Origin: GCA-002722245 sp038154685
GTDB taxonomy: Bacteria > Bacteroidota > Bacteroidia > Flavobacteriales_C > GCA-002722245
Direction of reading: 5' to 3'
Assembly (NCBI GenBank): GCA_038154685.1
Contig: JAYPYW010000004.1
Span: 1 to 64,000, forward strand
DNA: 64,000 nt
Below are positions 50,143-59,739 of the stretch, in pieces. How positions within the stretch are numbered: position 1 is the stretch's first letter; each line of letters starts with the position of its first letter. The position numbers were made by a program, and so were the translations under genes. The notes beneath the pieces were generated by a model, which was not told the origin of the DNA, ran no database searches, and saw only the letters and a list, made by a program, of their open reading frames with translations.

Positions 50143-52707
50143 ATGTGGAATAAAGTATCACATATTATTCTTAGGAAGCGAGTTTGGGTAATCGGGTTTC
50201 TAATTGCTATAACAGCTTTCTTGGCTACAAACCTTAGGTATAATAAGGTTTCTTACGATTTAACAAGATTATTACCTGTTGGAGATTCTACCTCTGTTGT
50301 ATTCAGAGAATTCAAAAAAACTTTTGGAGCTAACGATAATGTTTACTTAGTTTCTACCGAAGATCCTGAATTATACAAGTTAGAGAACTTTCAGAAGTAC
50401 TATGATTTTTCTGTCCAATTGTATGAGGAGCCAGCTGTTGATAGTGTGTTTTCTATTGCCAATTTTGGGTATTTAAAACTAGATAAGGAATCCAGTGCAT
50501 TTAAGTTACAAAAAGGGTTAGACCAAAAACCAGCTACTCAAGCGCAAGTTGATTCTGTAAGAGAGGTATTATATAATCAGCCTTTTTATGAAAGGATTTT
50601 GTATTTGCCAGATGATGATATCTCGGTAATCGCAATTTCTTTTAATGCAGATTCAATGGCTACCCCAAGAAGGAATAAATATGTTCTTTCAGTAACTAAT
50701 AAATTTGAAGAGTTTTCGGAAAATACGGGAATAGAGTTCCAACATTCTGGAATGCCATATATAAGGGCGAAACTAAGCTCTCAAGTACGAGATGAAATCC
50801 TTTTATTTATTGGTTTAGCATTCTTGCTTACAGCTTTATTACTCTATTTTTTCCTTAGAGCTCCAAGGGCAGTTTTTGTCTCTTTATTAGTAGTTAGTGT
50901 TGGAGTTATATGGCTTTTTGGTTCACTTGGGTTTTTAAATAGGTTAGCTGATTTTGGATGGTTTGGAACGCTTGAGTTTAACATTAATATTCTTACAAGT
51001 TTAGTTCCTCCATTGGTAATTGTAATAGGGATTCCTAACTGTATTTTCTTAATCAATAAGTACTTTGATGAATACAGAGATCACAAAAATCAAGCCTTAG
51101 CCCTTAAACGTGTAATTCAAAAAATTGGGGGAGCTACCTTCATGACAAACGTTACTACGGCAAGTGGTTTTGCTACGTTTGTTTTTGCATCAAGTGATAT
51201 TTTAAAAGAATTTGGTATTGTTGCTTCTATTAGTATTATGGGAGTTTTCTTCCTGTCTATTTTATTACTTCCAATAATCTACAGCTACTTATCACCACCA
51301 TCTCAAAAGCATTATAAGCACCTAGATTATAAATGGACAAACGCTTTAATCGAATGGTTTGTTAATGTTTGTACCAACTACAGAGGAACTGTTTATGTTA
51401 TCATGATATTCATAGCTGGGACGGCAGGTTTTGGATTAAGTCAGTTGGATAATGACGCATTGGTTGTAGACGATATGCCAGAGGATCACCCAGTAATGGT
51501 TGATTTGAAGTATTATGAAAATAAGTTTGATGGAGTTGTTCCTTTTGAAATCATTCTTAGGGCTGGAGTTGGAGAGAAATTAACTTTTAAAGCCTCAGAT
51601 TCAATTCCAAAAAAGGAATTCCAAGAACTACCTTTTGTAAAGTATATATCTCATAAGGATAGTGGAGTTCATGTTGTTGTGACTAATCAAAATGGTTTGT
51701 TTATTGATGAAATTCAATCGTTTTGTGAAAGCAATAATATTAAAGCAGAATTAACTTCAAGAGAAAAAATAAAAGGGAAAGTCTTAAAACCAAGGACGCT
51801 TCAAAAGGTGCAGAAACTTTATGATCTACTAGAAACTTATCCTGAATTCTCGAGGCCTTTATCATTATTAGATATTCTTAAATACAGTAAACAAGCGCTT
51901 TGGGGCGGAGAGAAAAAAGAATTCACGTTGCCAACCAAAGTTGAGTTAGCGCTAATTAATAAATATGCTTCAAAGGCCAAAGATTCTTCTGGAGATATGC
52001 TTAAGGCTTTTATCTCAGAGGATCGCAGTCAGTTAAGAATAAGCTTCCAAATGAAAGATGTTGGAACAAACAGGACGAAGGCTTTAATGAAAGAGCTTTC
52101 TCCAAAGATTGAGAAGATTTTCAAGTCCAATAAGTTCAGTTATTCCTTTACAGGAATTGGAGTAATTGTAGCGAAAGGAGTAGAGACTTTGATTAGTAAC
52201 CTGATTATGTCGTTAGCCCTAACTGTACTTATTATCTCAGTATTAATGGGTATTATGTTTAAGAATATAAGAATGGTTTTAATTAGTTTACTCCCGAACA
52301 TTCTACCATTGTTCATTACCGCTGCCATAATGGGATATTTTGGAATTAATTTAAAACCTTCAACAATCCTAGTATTTAGTATCGCTTTTGGTATTTCCAT
52401 TGATGATACGATTCACTTTCTGGTTAAATACAGGCAAGAGCTAGCAGCAAATAATGGAGCTATTAAAAAATCGGTACTTAAGGCGCTGAGAGAGACAGGT
52501 TTAAGTATGTTTTATACTTCGGTAGTTTTATTCTTTGGATTTGGAATATTTGTAGCCTCTGAATTTGGAGGTACAGTAGCCCTTGGAGTCCTTGTAGCAT
52601 TAACGCTACTTGTTGCCATCTTATCAAATATAATTTTATTACCTTGCTTACTGTTAACGCTCGATAAGTTGATTACTATTAAGGCCGAAAAGGCAGAGCA
52701 AAACTAA
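50143..52707 (+). CDS. RND-superfamily exporter of the MMPL/HAE3 type
   Basis: 854 residues from the ATG at 50143, which precedes the first membrane helix (VWVIGFLIAITAFLATNL); the open frame begins at a TTG 42 bases earlier. Two repeats, each one helix, a large periplasmic loop and five more helices, with sterol-sensing-domain-like blocks: GIPNCIFLINKYFDEYRDHKNQ and, in repeat two, GISIDDTIHFLVKYRQELAANNG with the paired Asp typical of proton-driven RND proteins. HAE3 members move hydrophobic compounds such as hopanoids, lipids or carotenoids. It is four bases ahead of rfbA and in one transcription direction with a polyprenyl synthase, so an envelope-lipid role is plausible. Confidence 0.9.
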   Translation: MWNKVSHIILRKRVWVIGFLIAITAFLATNLRYNKVSYDLTRLLPVGDSTSVVFREFKKTFGANDNVYLVSTEDPELYKLENFQKYYDFSVQLYEEPAVDSVFSIANFGYLKLDKESSAFKLQKGLDQKPATQAQVDSVREVLYNQPFYERILYLPDDDISVIAISFNADSMATPRRNKYVLSVTNKFEEFSENTGIEFQHSGMPYIRAKLSSQVRDEILLFIGLAFLLTALLLYFFLRAPRAVFVSLLVVSVGVIWLFGSLGFLNRLADFGWFGTLEFNINILTSLVPPLVIVIGIPNCIFLINKYFDEYRDHKNQALALKRVIQKIGGATFMTNVTTASGFATFVFASSDILKEFGIVASISIMGVFFLSILLLPIIYSYLSPPSQKHYKHLDYKWTNALIEWFVNVCTNYRGTVYVIMIFIAGTAGFGLSQLDNDALVVDDMPEDHPVMVDLKYYENKFDGVVPFEIILRAGVGEKLTFKASDSIPKKEFQELPFVKYISHKDSGVHVVVTNQNGLFIDEIQSFCESNNIKAELTSREKIKGKVLKPRTLQKVQKLYDLLETYPEFSRPLSLLDILKYSKQALWGGEKKEFTLPTKVELALINKYASKAKDSSGDMLKAFISEDRSQLRISFQMKDVGTNRTKALMKELSPKIEKIFKSNKFSYSFTGIGVIVAKGVETLISNLIMSLALTVLIISVLMGIMFKNIRMVLISLLPNILPLFITAAIMGYFGINLKPSTILVFSIAFGISIDDTIHFLVKYRQELAANNGAIKKSVLKALRETGLSMFYTSVVLFFGFGIFVASEFGGTVALGVLVALTLLVAILSNIILLPCLLLTLDKLITIKAEKAEQN

Positions 52708-52711
52708 TCTT

Positions 52712-53572
52712 ATGAAGGGAATAATATTAGCCGGAGGTTCTGGAACTAGATTACATCCTCTAACATTAGCTGTTAGTAAACAGTTAATGCCAGTTTACGA
52801 TAAACCAATGATTTATTATCCATTGTCTACTTTACTGTTAGCAGGCATAAATGAGATATTAATCATCACTACTCCTCATGATCAGGCTGCTTTTAAGAAG
52901 CTTTTAGGAGACGGAAGTAGAATCGGATGTAAATTCGAATATGTTATTCAACATGAGCCAAATGGTTTAGCACAGGCATTTGTTTTAGGAGAGGAATTTA
53001 TTGGAGATGATAATGTTGCACTTGTTTTGGGTGATAATATCTTTTACGGTTCAGGAATGTCTAGCCTATTACAATCTAATAATGCTCCTGATGGAGGTGT
53101 TGTTTACGCATATCATGTTTCAGATCCTGAAAGGTATGGTGTTGTAGAATTTGATGATAATATGAATGCGGTTTCAATAGAAGAAAAGCCAGAGGTACCA
53201 AAATCAAACTACGCAGTACCAGGTCTTTATTTCTACGATAATGATGTTGTAGAAATTGCTAAAAACATCAAGCCATCTCCTAGGGGAGAGTTTGAAATTA
53301 CTGATATAAATGCCGAGTACCTTAGAAGAGGTAAATTAAAGGTTTCCGTTTTAAATAGAGGAACTGCTTGGTTGGATACTGGGACATTTGCGAGCTTAAT
53401 GCAGGCTGGACAATATGTTCAGGTTATTGAAGAAAGACAGGGTCTTAAAATAGGGTGTATCGAAGAGATTGCTTACAGAATGGGATTCATTAATAAAGAA
53501 CAATTAGTTGAACTTGCACAGCCACTTAAAAAGAGTGGTTATGGAGTTTACATGGAAAACGTAGTTAAGTAA
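52712..53572 (+). CDS. rfbA: Glucose-1-phosphate thymidylyltransferase
   Basis: 286 residues. N-terminal nucleotide-binding motif ILAGGSGTRLHPLT, then KQLMPVYDKPMIYYPLSTL, IQHEPNGLAQAF, VLGDNIFYG with the metal-binding Asp, GVVEFD, SIEEKPEVPKSNYAVPGLYFYD and RGTAWLDTGTF. It makes dTDP-glucose, the precursor of dTDP-rhamnose and other deoxysugars of LPS O-antigen. rfbB, C and D are not here; the next gene, one base later, encodes another SDR sugar enzyme. Confidence 0.97.
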   Translation: MKGIILAGGSGTRLHPLTLAVSKQLMPVYDKPMIYYPLSTLLLAGINEILIITTPHDQAAFKKLLGDGSRIGCKFEYVIQHEPNGLAQAFVLGEEFIGDDNVALVLGDNIFYGSGMSSLLQSNNAPDGGVVYAYHVSDPERYGVVEFDDNMNAVSIEEKPEVPKSNYAVPGLYFYDNDVVEIAKNIKPSPRGEFEITDINAEYLRRGKLKVSVLNRGTAWLDTGTFASLMQAGQYVQVIEERQGLKIGCIEEIAYRMGFINKEQLVELAQPLKKSGYGVYMENVVK

Positions 53573-53573
53573 A

Positions 53574-54518
53574 ATGACTAGAATTTTAGTTACTGGAGGA
53601 GCAGGGTTTATTGGAAGTGTTTTAGCGGAAAAATTAGCTTCAAATAAGGATAATTATGTGGTGATTGTTGATGATTTATCAACTGGTAGTGCCGACAAGT
53701 TACCACACCATTTACCAAAAGAAAATTGGCGTTTTGTAAAAGCTGATGTAAACGAATACAGAGAGATTGCTGAGATTATGCTTGGTAAAAAATTCGATTA
53801 TGTATTCCATTATGCTGCTTTAGTTGGTGTTCAAAGAACGCAAGATAATCCTGTTAAGGTTTTAAAGGATATTGAAGGATTCAAGCATATCTTAAACCTT
53901 TGTAAAAGTACTGGAGTGAAAAGAGTTTTCTTTTCTTCTTCTTCAGAAGTTTATGGAGAGCCTGTTGAATTACCGCAGCATGAGCAAACTACTCCACTAA
54001 ACTCTAAAGTTCCATACGCGGTTGTAAAAAATATTGGTGAGGCATTCTTAAGATCTTACCAACAAGAGTTTGGATTGGATTATACAATCTTTAGATTCTT
54101 TAATACTTACGGACCAAAACAAAGTGATGATTTCGTAATGTCGAAGTTCCTTTACAAAGCTTTAAAAGGAGAAGATATTACTATTTACGGTGATGGTTCT
54201 CAAACAAGAACTTTCTGTTTCTGTGACGATAATGTTGATGCTTGTTTAAAAGCTTTCTATGATAACAAAGTAGTAAATGACGTTATTAATATCGGAGGAG
54301 AGCAAGAAATTCGCATCATCGATTTAGCTCAAAAAATTATCGATGCAACGAATAGCAAGTCTAAAATCGTTCATTTACCACCATTAAAAGATGGTGACAT
54401 GACTAGAAGATGTCCGGATAATACTAAAATGAGAGTTTTATTAGGGCGTGATTTGATTTCTATTGATGAAGGAATCAAAAAGCTTTTGGCTAGTCCACAG
54501 TTTCAATTAAAGGATTAA
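53574..54518 (+). CDS. NAD-dependent nucleotide-sugar epimerase/dehydratase (extended SDR)
   Basis: 314 residues. NAD-binding GGAGFIG (8-14), VDDLSTGS, YAALVGVQRTQDNP, SSSSEVYGE, catalytic YAVVK (Tyr 148, Lys 152), FRFFNTYGPKQ and GDGSQTRTFCFCDD. This is close to the UDP-glucuronate decarboxylase / dTDP-glucose dehydratase-like group, but the substrate cannot be fixed; the pairing with rfbA makes a dTDP- or UDP-sugar likely. Overlap-free but packed: one base after rfbA, seven before the polyprenyl synthase. Confidence 0.9.
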   Translation: MTRILVTGGAGFIGSVLAEKLASNKDNYVVIVDDLSTGSADKLPHHLPKENWRFVKADVNEYREIAEIMLGKKFDYVFHYAALVGVQRTQDNPVKVLKDIEGFKHILNLCKSTGVKRVFFSSSSEVYGEPVELPQHEQTTPLNSKVPYAVVKNIGEAFLRSYQQEFGLDYTIFRFFNTYGPKQSDDFVMSKFLYKALKGEDITIYGDGSQTRTFCFCDDNVDACLKAFYDNKVVNDVINIGGEQEIRIIDLAQKIIDATNSKSKIVHLPPLKDGDMTRRCPDNTKMRVLLGRDLISIDEGIKKLLASPQFQLKD

Positions 54519-54525
54519 GAGCGTT

Positions 54526-55497
54526 TTGAATATTTTAGGTTTCCAGGAGATCATCCCGTTAGTTCAACAAGAAATTGCAGAGACTAAATATGAAGGGTCA
54601 CCTGCTGAATTATATAATCCAATGAATTATATATTGCAGCTAGGTGGTAAAAGATTACGCCCGGTTACCGCACTTTTAGCAGCTCAGTTATTTAACTGTG
54701 ATTTGCAATCCGCTATGCCTGCAGCTAAAGCTGTTGAGGTATTTCATAATTTCACTTTGGTTCATGACGATATCATGGATAAAGCACCTCTAAGAAGAGG
54801 TAAGGCTACCGTTCATGAAAAGTGGGATGATAACATTGCGATTCTTTCTGGAGATACTTTGTTAATTGAAGTTTACAATCATTTCTTAGAGGGTGGATAT
54901 ACCAATCTCGCTGATATCTTAAAAGTATTCAATCAAACCGCTATCGAAGTTTGCGAAGGCCAGCAGTTGGATATGAACTTCGAAACACGCGATGATGTTA
55001 CAATTGATGAGTACATCAATATGATCCGATTAAAAACTTCGGTTCTAGTTGGAGGTGCTTTCAAGATAGGAGCATTAGTCGCAAAGGCTTCTGATAATGA
55101 AGCGGATTTAATTTACGATTTCGGAGTAAATCTTGGAATAGCATTTCAATTACAGGATGATTACCTAGATTGTTTTGGAGATCCTGAAAAATTTGGAAAA
55201 CAAGTTGGAGGAGATATCATCTCTAACAAAAAAACATTTATGATGCTTAAGGCTTTGGAGTTAGATAACTCTGGCGAATTACAGTCATGGGTGGATAAAT
55301 TAGAATTCTCTAACGAGGAAAAAGTAGAAGCTGTCAAGACTATTTACAAAAACTTAAAAGTAGATGAGTTGGCTTTCCAGTTAATGGACGATTTCTACCA
55401 AAAGTCTTTAACTAGCTTAAACCAAATAGAAGCTTCTAAAGAGTCAAAAGACAAAATTATAGAGTTTGCTCAAGCCTTAATGAAAAGATCCTCCTAA
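54526..55497 (+). CDS. Trans-polyprenyl diphosphate synthase
   Basis: 323 residues. The start is TTG; the next ATG lies 32 codons in, beyond the conserved N-terminal helix. GGKRLRP for diphosphate binding, first aspartate-rich motif DDIMD (81-85) with RRGKAT after it, second motif DDYLD (210-214) and the KKTFMML lysine. Phe 76 lies five residues before the first motif, a position that shortens products in some families, but chain length cannot be fixed. Probably makes C15-C20 or longer prenyl diphosphates for quinones, carotenoids or carrier lipids. A TAATG overlap couples it to the next gene. Confidence 0.92.
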   Translation: MNILGFQEIIPLVQQEIAETKYEGSPAELYNPMNYILQLGGKRLRPVTALLAAQLFNCDLQSAMPAAKAVEVFHNFTLVHDDIMDKAPLRRGKATVHEKWDDNIAILSGDTLLIEVYNHFLEGGYTNLADILKVFNQTAIEVCEGQQLDMNFETRDDVTIDEYINMIRLKTSVLVGGAFKIGALVAKASDNEADLIYDFGVNLGIAFQLQDDYLDCFGDPEKFGKQVGGDIISNKKTFMMLKALELDNSGELQSWVDKLEFSNEEKVEAVKTIYKNLKVDELAFQLMDDFYQKSLTSLNQIEASKESKDKIIEFAQALMKRSS

Positions 55498-55850
55498 TGG
55501 CTTTAATCGAAGTTAAGGACGCCTCTTTATATCTCAGTCAAGAACATTATTTCTCAAAACTTAAAGCTCAGCTTTCTAAAGATTTAAATGATGTTGATTT
55601 CGATGACGAATTGGACAGAATTGATTTATCCAATTCATCTGATTTACCTGATTTAGTTAGAAGGTTCTTAAATCAGATTTTCTCTACCAACGCCGAGCAA
55701 TTTTTCCAACTCATGTACCGGATAGATATTCCAGATGCAGATATGAGAACTATGGTACTAGGATCAGGATTAGATTTTGATGGACTAGCAGATTTAGTAC
55801 TTAAAAGAGAGTTACTTAAGTTATTGTTTAGAGAGAAGTATTCTGGGTAA
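55497..55850 (+). CDS. Small hypothetical protein after the polyprenyl synthase
   Basis: 117 residues, start overlapping the preceding stop by one base (TAATG), so translationally coupled. Mainly alpha-helical and acidic (LSKDLNDVDFDDELDRIDLSN), then LPDLVRRFLNQIF, AEQFFQLMYRIDIPDADM and LVLKRELLKLLFREKY. No membrane segment or signal peptide. I recognise no family; it may be a cytoplasmic partner of the prenyltransferase. Convergent with the peptidase gene, 23 bases between stops. Confidence 0.75.
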   Translation: MALIEVKDASLYLSQEHYFSKLKAQLSKDLNDVDFDDELDRIDLSNSSDLPDLVRRFLNQIFSTNAEQFFQLMYRIDIPDADMRTMVLGSGLDFDGLADLVLKRELLKLLFREKYSG

Positions 55851-55873
55851 AAAAGCTTGTTACAATCTTATTT

Positions 55874-57124
55874 CTACTCCTTCGGATACTCAATCGCATC
55901 CAACTCCTTCATCACAGCCTCTTTGATGCCTTTGTAAGTCTCAAGATTTGCTTTTTTAATCGGTTCTGCCTTTGGTAATTTCTGGCGATATGGATCAACT
56001 TGTTTTCCGTTTTTCCAGAAGCGGTAACAAACATGCGGTCCAGTTGCTAATCCCGTAGAACCAACAAATCCAATTACATCTCCTTGGTTAACTCTAACAC
56101 CTGGTCGGATTCCTCTTTTAATTTTACTCATATGTAGGTACTGAGTAGTGTAAACTGAGTTATGCTTTACTTTAACGTAGTTTCCATTGTATTTACTGTA
56201 TCTGGCGTGTGTTACAACTCCGTTTGCGGTTGAGTAAATTGGCGTCCCTTTTGGTGCTGCATAATCGGTTCCTAAATGCGGTTTGTTGCGCTTTTGAACT
56301 GGATGATAGCGCTTCATTGTGAATCTTGAAGATATTCTGGAGAACTTAACAGGGGCTTTTAAGAACTGGCGTCTTAAACCTCTGTTGTCTTGGTCGTAAT
56401 ATCCAGCATGTCCGTCCTGACTAAATTGAATGGCGTAATAAGGTTTTTTGAAATGTTCGAAGTATGCGGCCTTAATTCTTTTAATGTCAATACTCTCTCC
56501 ATCTACTACAGTTTCTTCGTAAATCACTTTAAATCGGTCTCCCTTTTGAATATGGTAGAAATCGATACTCCATGCATAAACCTCAGATAGAGTAATGGCT
56601 AAAGCAGGGTTGTAACCTTGGTTTTCCAACGTCATGTATAAAGAACTATTAATAACACCAGAGGCAGTTTTAGTTACGATTTCAACGGGCTTTTTATCGC
56701 GGTAAATCTTTAACGAATCTCTTAAATCGTAAACCACATAGTTTACTCTATCTATTTCATAAACTAGGATTTGCGCTTCTTCGGTAGAATCCTTTTTCTC
56801 AAAAACAGTATAGTGTCTTCCAGCTCTTAATCTTCTAACATCAAAATGCTCTTTCCCTTCGGTAGCCATGCGATTCATCATAGCATAGCTGATTCCATGA
56901 CTAGTTACTAAATCGCTAAAGAATTGATTCTTTTTCACTTCATCCCCAACCACTTTAAATGAGTCTACTGGAAATCCGTAAAGCATTTGAGGTTCCTTAA
57001 CTTCTACAGAATCCACTTTATCAGGATTGTCGTTTATTGCTTCAGAAACTTTATCGTTATCCCCACATGAAAACAGGGCTAAAATGGAAAGGATTACTAC
57101 TATTACCGAATAGATTGCGCGCAT
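55874..57124 (-). CDS. M23-family zinc peptidase lipoprotein
   Basis: 416 residues. Lipobox LALFSC with Cys 20. Residues 50-270 are a helical/OapA-like linker region (VDSFKVVGDEVKKNQ, AGRHYTVFEKKDS). The catalytic LytM/M23 domain occupies 275-375 with zinc ligands His 283 and Asp 287 in KPHLGTDYAAPKG, then QYLHMS (His 331) and GPHVCYRFWK (His 364). Length and domain order resemble MepM/TagE-like murein endopeptidases that cut peptidoglycan cross-links in the periplasm. A perfect -7 box is 4 nt before the ATG. A large inverted repeat separates it from dnaG. Confidence 0.93.
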   Translation of the reverse strand: MRAIYSVIVVILSILALFSCGDNDKVSEAINDNPDKVDSVEVKEPQMLYGFPVDSFKVVGDEVKKNQFFSDLVTSHGISYAMMNRMATEGKEHFDVRRLRAGRHYTVFEKKDSTEEAQILVYEIDRVNYVVYDLRDSLKIYRDKKPVEIVTKTASGVINSSLYMTLENQGYNPALAITLSEVYAWSIDFYHIQKGDRFKVIYEETVVDGESIDIKRIKAAYFEHFKKPYYAIQFSQDGHAGYYDQDNRGLRRQFLKAPVKFSRISSRFTMKRYHPVQKRNKPHLGTDYAAPKGTPIYSTANGVVTHARYSKYNGNYVKVKHNSVYTTQYLHMSKIKRGIRPGVRVNQGDVIGFVGSTGLATGPHVCYRFWKNGKQVDPYRQKLPKAEPIKKANLETYKGIKEAVMKELDAIEYPKE

Positions 57125-57128
57125 ACTT

Positions 57129-57136
57129 CAAAGCTA
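57129..57136 (-). promoter_or_regulatory. -7 promoter box TAGCTTTG of the M23 peptidase gene
   Basis: Exact TAnnTTTG match on the minus strand, 4 nt before the ATG; a TTTG lies 25 bases further upstream. Confidence 0.65.
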
Positions 57137-57201
57137 CGGGAAAGGAGCTTTGAGGATTCGCCAAACCACGAATAGAAATTAACGATTGGACGTTTATTTC
57201 G

Positions 57202-57344
57202 CCCACAGACTGCACAGACTTTCTCAGAATTATACTTTTTGTAAGGTCGAAGATATTCGACCACTACTATTTTCGTAGTGGCCGATTATTATCGGCCAAA
57301 AGTCATTTCGTAAAAAGTCTGTGAAAGTCTGTGCAGTCTGTGGG
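57202..57344. repeat. 22-bp inverted repeat enclosing three abutting hairpins
   Basis: Perfect arms at 57202-57223 and 57323-57344 are made of CCCACAGACTGCACAGACTT words. Between them lie three 7-bp stems in a row: GGTCGAA/TTCGACC (57245-57262), CCACTAC/GTAGTGG (57261-57281) and GGCCGAT/ATCGGCC (57280-57297), each overlapping its neighbour by two bases. It fills most of the space between dnaG and the peptidase gene. No T-run terminator and no ORF. Confidence 0.85.
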
Positions 57345-57352
57345 AGAAAAAC

Positions 57353-59377
57353 TTAAAAATTCCTTCCTAAAGCAATTGAAAGAGATCTTTTCGCTTGATT
57401 AAGCAAACTCAAATGAACCAATAAATCATTGATTTCTTCAGTGAATTCGTTGGACTCTAACTTGGCGTTGATTTCGTTGATTTGCAGGCGAACTTTTGCC
57501 AACTTCAATCGGTTTAAAGCAACAGTTATTGCTAATCGAATTTTATCGCCTTCTGTGGTAACGAAGATGGAGTGTTTTTTCCAATCGTTTAGCGTGTGTC
57601 GTTCCTCGGTTATTTCGATAACCTGCTTTACCAATTCAGCTTCAGCACTACTTAGGAAGAACTTCTCAGTAGGGATTTCTCCTTCTTCAAATTTGTTCTT
57701 AAATGTGTCCCAAATAGATTGGTGCGTTGGATTATCAAAGTTAATATCATCGTGAACTATGTCCTCAATAACATACTGGGCAACGGTGATTAATATTGTT
57801 TTTTCAGGATTTTCAACTCCTTCCTCAATCTCGTTTTCGTAGTTCGGATTGTCTACTACAATTTCGAAATGTCCATACTTTAAGAGCAATCTTAACAAAT
57901 AAGCCTCCTGAGGATCGTTTGGAAAAGTAGGTGCTTTCGGCTCAATCTTTTTAGGAAGCGGACTTTGTTGTCCAATTACATCACGATATTCTGGCGGAAT
58001 ATAATCCGGTGGCGGAATTCCAAAATCTGGTTCTGGTGGTTGGGGAGTTGGGTTTGACTTTTGCTCTTTTTCAAAATTTGAGCGTCGGTTTTTATTCAAC
58101 TCGTTCACCAAAGTTTGCTCCTCAATTCCTAATAGTTTAGCAGCTTCTTGCGTATAAACCGAACGAATAATCATGTCTGGAATTAAGGCAATCGATTGAA
58201 CAACATCCTTAATTAATCCAGCTCTTTTAATAGGATCGTTACCCGCATCTTTTAAAAGGATAGAGGTTTTAAAGTTGATAAAATCCTGTTGATTTTCTTG
58301 GATGTATTCTTCTAATTCAGCGCTTGTATTTGCTCTGGCAAAACTATCTGGATCCTCACCATCAGGGAACGTTACAACTTTAACGTTCATTCCTTCTTTC
58401 AGAATCAAATCAATCCCTCTAAATGATGCTTTAATCCCAGCGGCATCACCATCATAAAGAACGGTAATGTTAGGCGTGAAACGACGAACTAACTTAATCT
58501 GACCAGGGGTTAAAGAGGTACCACTGGAAGCAACAACATTTTCAATCCCTTTTTGGTGGAAGGAAATAACATCAGTATATCCTTCAACTAAAAAACAATT
58601 GTCTAGTTGAATCATGGAGCGCTTTGCCAAATGCAAACCATAAAGCACATCACTTTTGTGGTAAATATCCGTCTCAGGAGAGTTAAGATATTTAGCAGCC
58701 TTTTTATTGGTTTGAAGAATACGAGCACCAAAACCAATGGCTCTACCGGATAAATTGTGAATCGGGAAAATTACTCTTCCTCGGAATCTATCGTATGTTC
58801 TATCATTTTTCTCAGAAGTAAGTCCGGAGTCGATTAAAACCTCTTTTTTATATCCTTTATCAAGCGCAATTTTGGTGAAGTGGTTAGGTTCTTCAAAAGA
58901 GTAACCTAATCCAAACTTTTCCAGCATTTCATCGGAAATCCCTCTTGACTTAAAGTACCCTAAACCAACCGATTTACCTTCGTCGGTTTCGAACATGTTT
59001 TTAATAAACTGCTCTTTAGCGAACTGAGTAACTAAGAAAAGTGATTCCCTTTTATCTTGTTTTTGCTTTTCCTCAGGCGTAACTTCCTTTTCCTCAACCT
59101 CAATGTTATATTTTTTCGCAAGGTATTTTAAGGCTTCGGGGTAGGACATTTGCTCATGCTCCATTACAAAGTTCACGGCATTACCAGAAGCGCCGCAACC
59201 GAAACATTTGTATATCCCTTTAGCTGGAGAAACAGTAAAAGAAGGTGTTTTTTCGTTGTGAAACGGACAACATCCCAATAGGTTAACCCCTCGTTTTTTT
59301 AAGGCAACAAAATCTCCAACAACCTCCTCAACGCGAGATTCTTCGATGATTTTATCTACGGTTTCCTTTGGGATCAT
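57353..59377 (-). CDS. dnaG: DNA primase
   Basis: 674 residues. N-terminal CHC2 zinc-binding domain (Cys 37, His 40, Cys 58, Cys 61 in CCPFHNEKTPSF and CFGCGASG), DnaG core with YFKSRGISDEMLEKFGLGY and RFRGRVIFPIHN, and Toprim domain (LVEGYTDVISFHQKGI, TVLYDGDAAGIKAS, PDGEDPDSFAR). The C-terminal 230 residues form the DnaB-interacting region, preceded by a Pro-rich linker (TPQPPEPDFGIPPP). It primes replication. It lies 23 bases behind gldC in one direction with gldB-gldC, so it may share their promoter. Confidence 0.97.
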   Translation of the reverse strand: MIPKETVDKIIEESRVEEVVGDFVALKKRGVNLLGCCPFHNEKTPSFTVSPAKGIYKCFGCGASGNAVNFVMEHEQMSYPEALKYLAKKYNIEVEEKEVTPEEKQKQDKRESLFLVTQFAKEQFIKNMFETDEGKSVGLGYFKSRGISDEMLEKFGLGYSFEEPNHFTKIALDKGYKKEVLIDSGLTSEKNDRTYDRFRGRVIFPIHNLSGRAIGFGARILQTNKKAAKYLNSPETDIYHKSDVLYGLHLAKRSMIQLDNCFLVEGYTDVISFHQKGIENVVASSGTSLTPGQIKLVRRFTPNITVLYDGDAAGIKASFRGIDLILKEGMNVKVVTFPDGEDPDSFARANTSAELEEYIQENQQDFINFKTSILLKDAGNDPIKRAGLIKDVVQSIALIPDMIIRSVYTQEAAKLLGIEEQTLVNELNKNRRSNFEKEQKSNPTPQPPEPDFGIPPPDYIPPEYRDVIGQQSPLPKKIEPKAPTFPNDPQEAYLLRLLLKYGHFEIVVDNPNYENEIEEGVENPEKTILITVAQYVIEDIVHDDINFDNPTHQSIWDTFKNKFEEGEIPTEKFFLSSAEAELVKQVIEITEERHTLNDWKKHSIFVTTEGDKIRLAITVALNRLKLAKVRLQINEINAKLESNEFTEEINDLLVHLSLLNQAKRSLSIALGRNF

Positions 59378-59400
59378 TTCGAGCTATTACTTGATGTTGA

Positions 59401-59736
59401 TTATCTAGTAAGAATTTTCATTTCTTTCCCGATTTCCATTCCGAAATCACGAATCTTTTTAGCTACTGTATTCTCTCCAGTTGATCTTTCTAATGAATCA
59501 GCTAAGGTCATTAACGTTTGGAAGTGGTAGTACTTCATTTCATCTACCATCATTTCCTTCGTCCATAAATCCACTCTTTTAGCCACTTTTTCTTTTCCGT
59601 CCCAAACAGAAATCATCAGGGCTTTTATCTCTTCCTCAGATACACCACCACCTTCTGAAGCAGTCCATTCTAACTTCTCAGGAATGTGATTTTCATCCAA
59701 CGTAACAGTGAATTTTATCTCTTTCTTATCGCTCAT
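59401..59736 (-). CDS. gldC: Gliding motility protein GldC
   Basis: 111 residues. Start SDKKEIKFTVTLDENHIPEKL, then KALMISVWDGKEKVAKRVDLWTKEMMVDEMK, matches the GldC family, found only in Bacteroidota. It is a small soluble protein needed for full gliding. Three bases separate it from gldB and 23 from dnaG, so gldB-gldC-dnaG probably form one transcript. Confidence 0.95.
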   Translation of the reverse strand: MSDKKEIKFTVTLDENHIPEKLEWTASEGGGVSEEEIKALMISVWDGKEKVAKRVDLWTKEMMVDEMKYYHFQTLMTLADSLERSTGENTVAKKIRDFGMEIGKEMKILTR

Positions 59737-59739
59737 GAT

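Noticed and set aside
57202..57344. CRISPR-like repeat
   Set aside because: Only two inverted arms and three different hairpins; no direct repeats of constant spacing and no cas genes.
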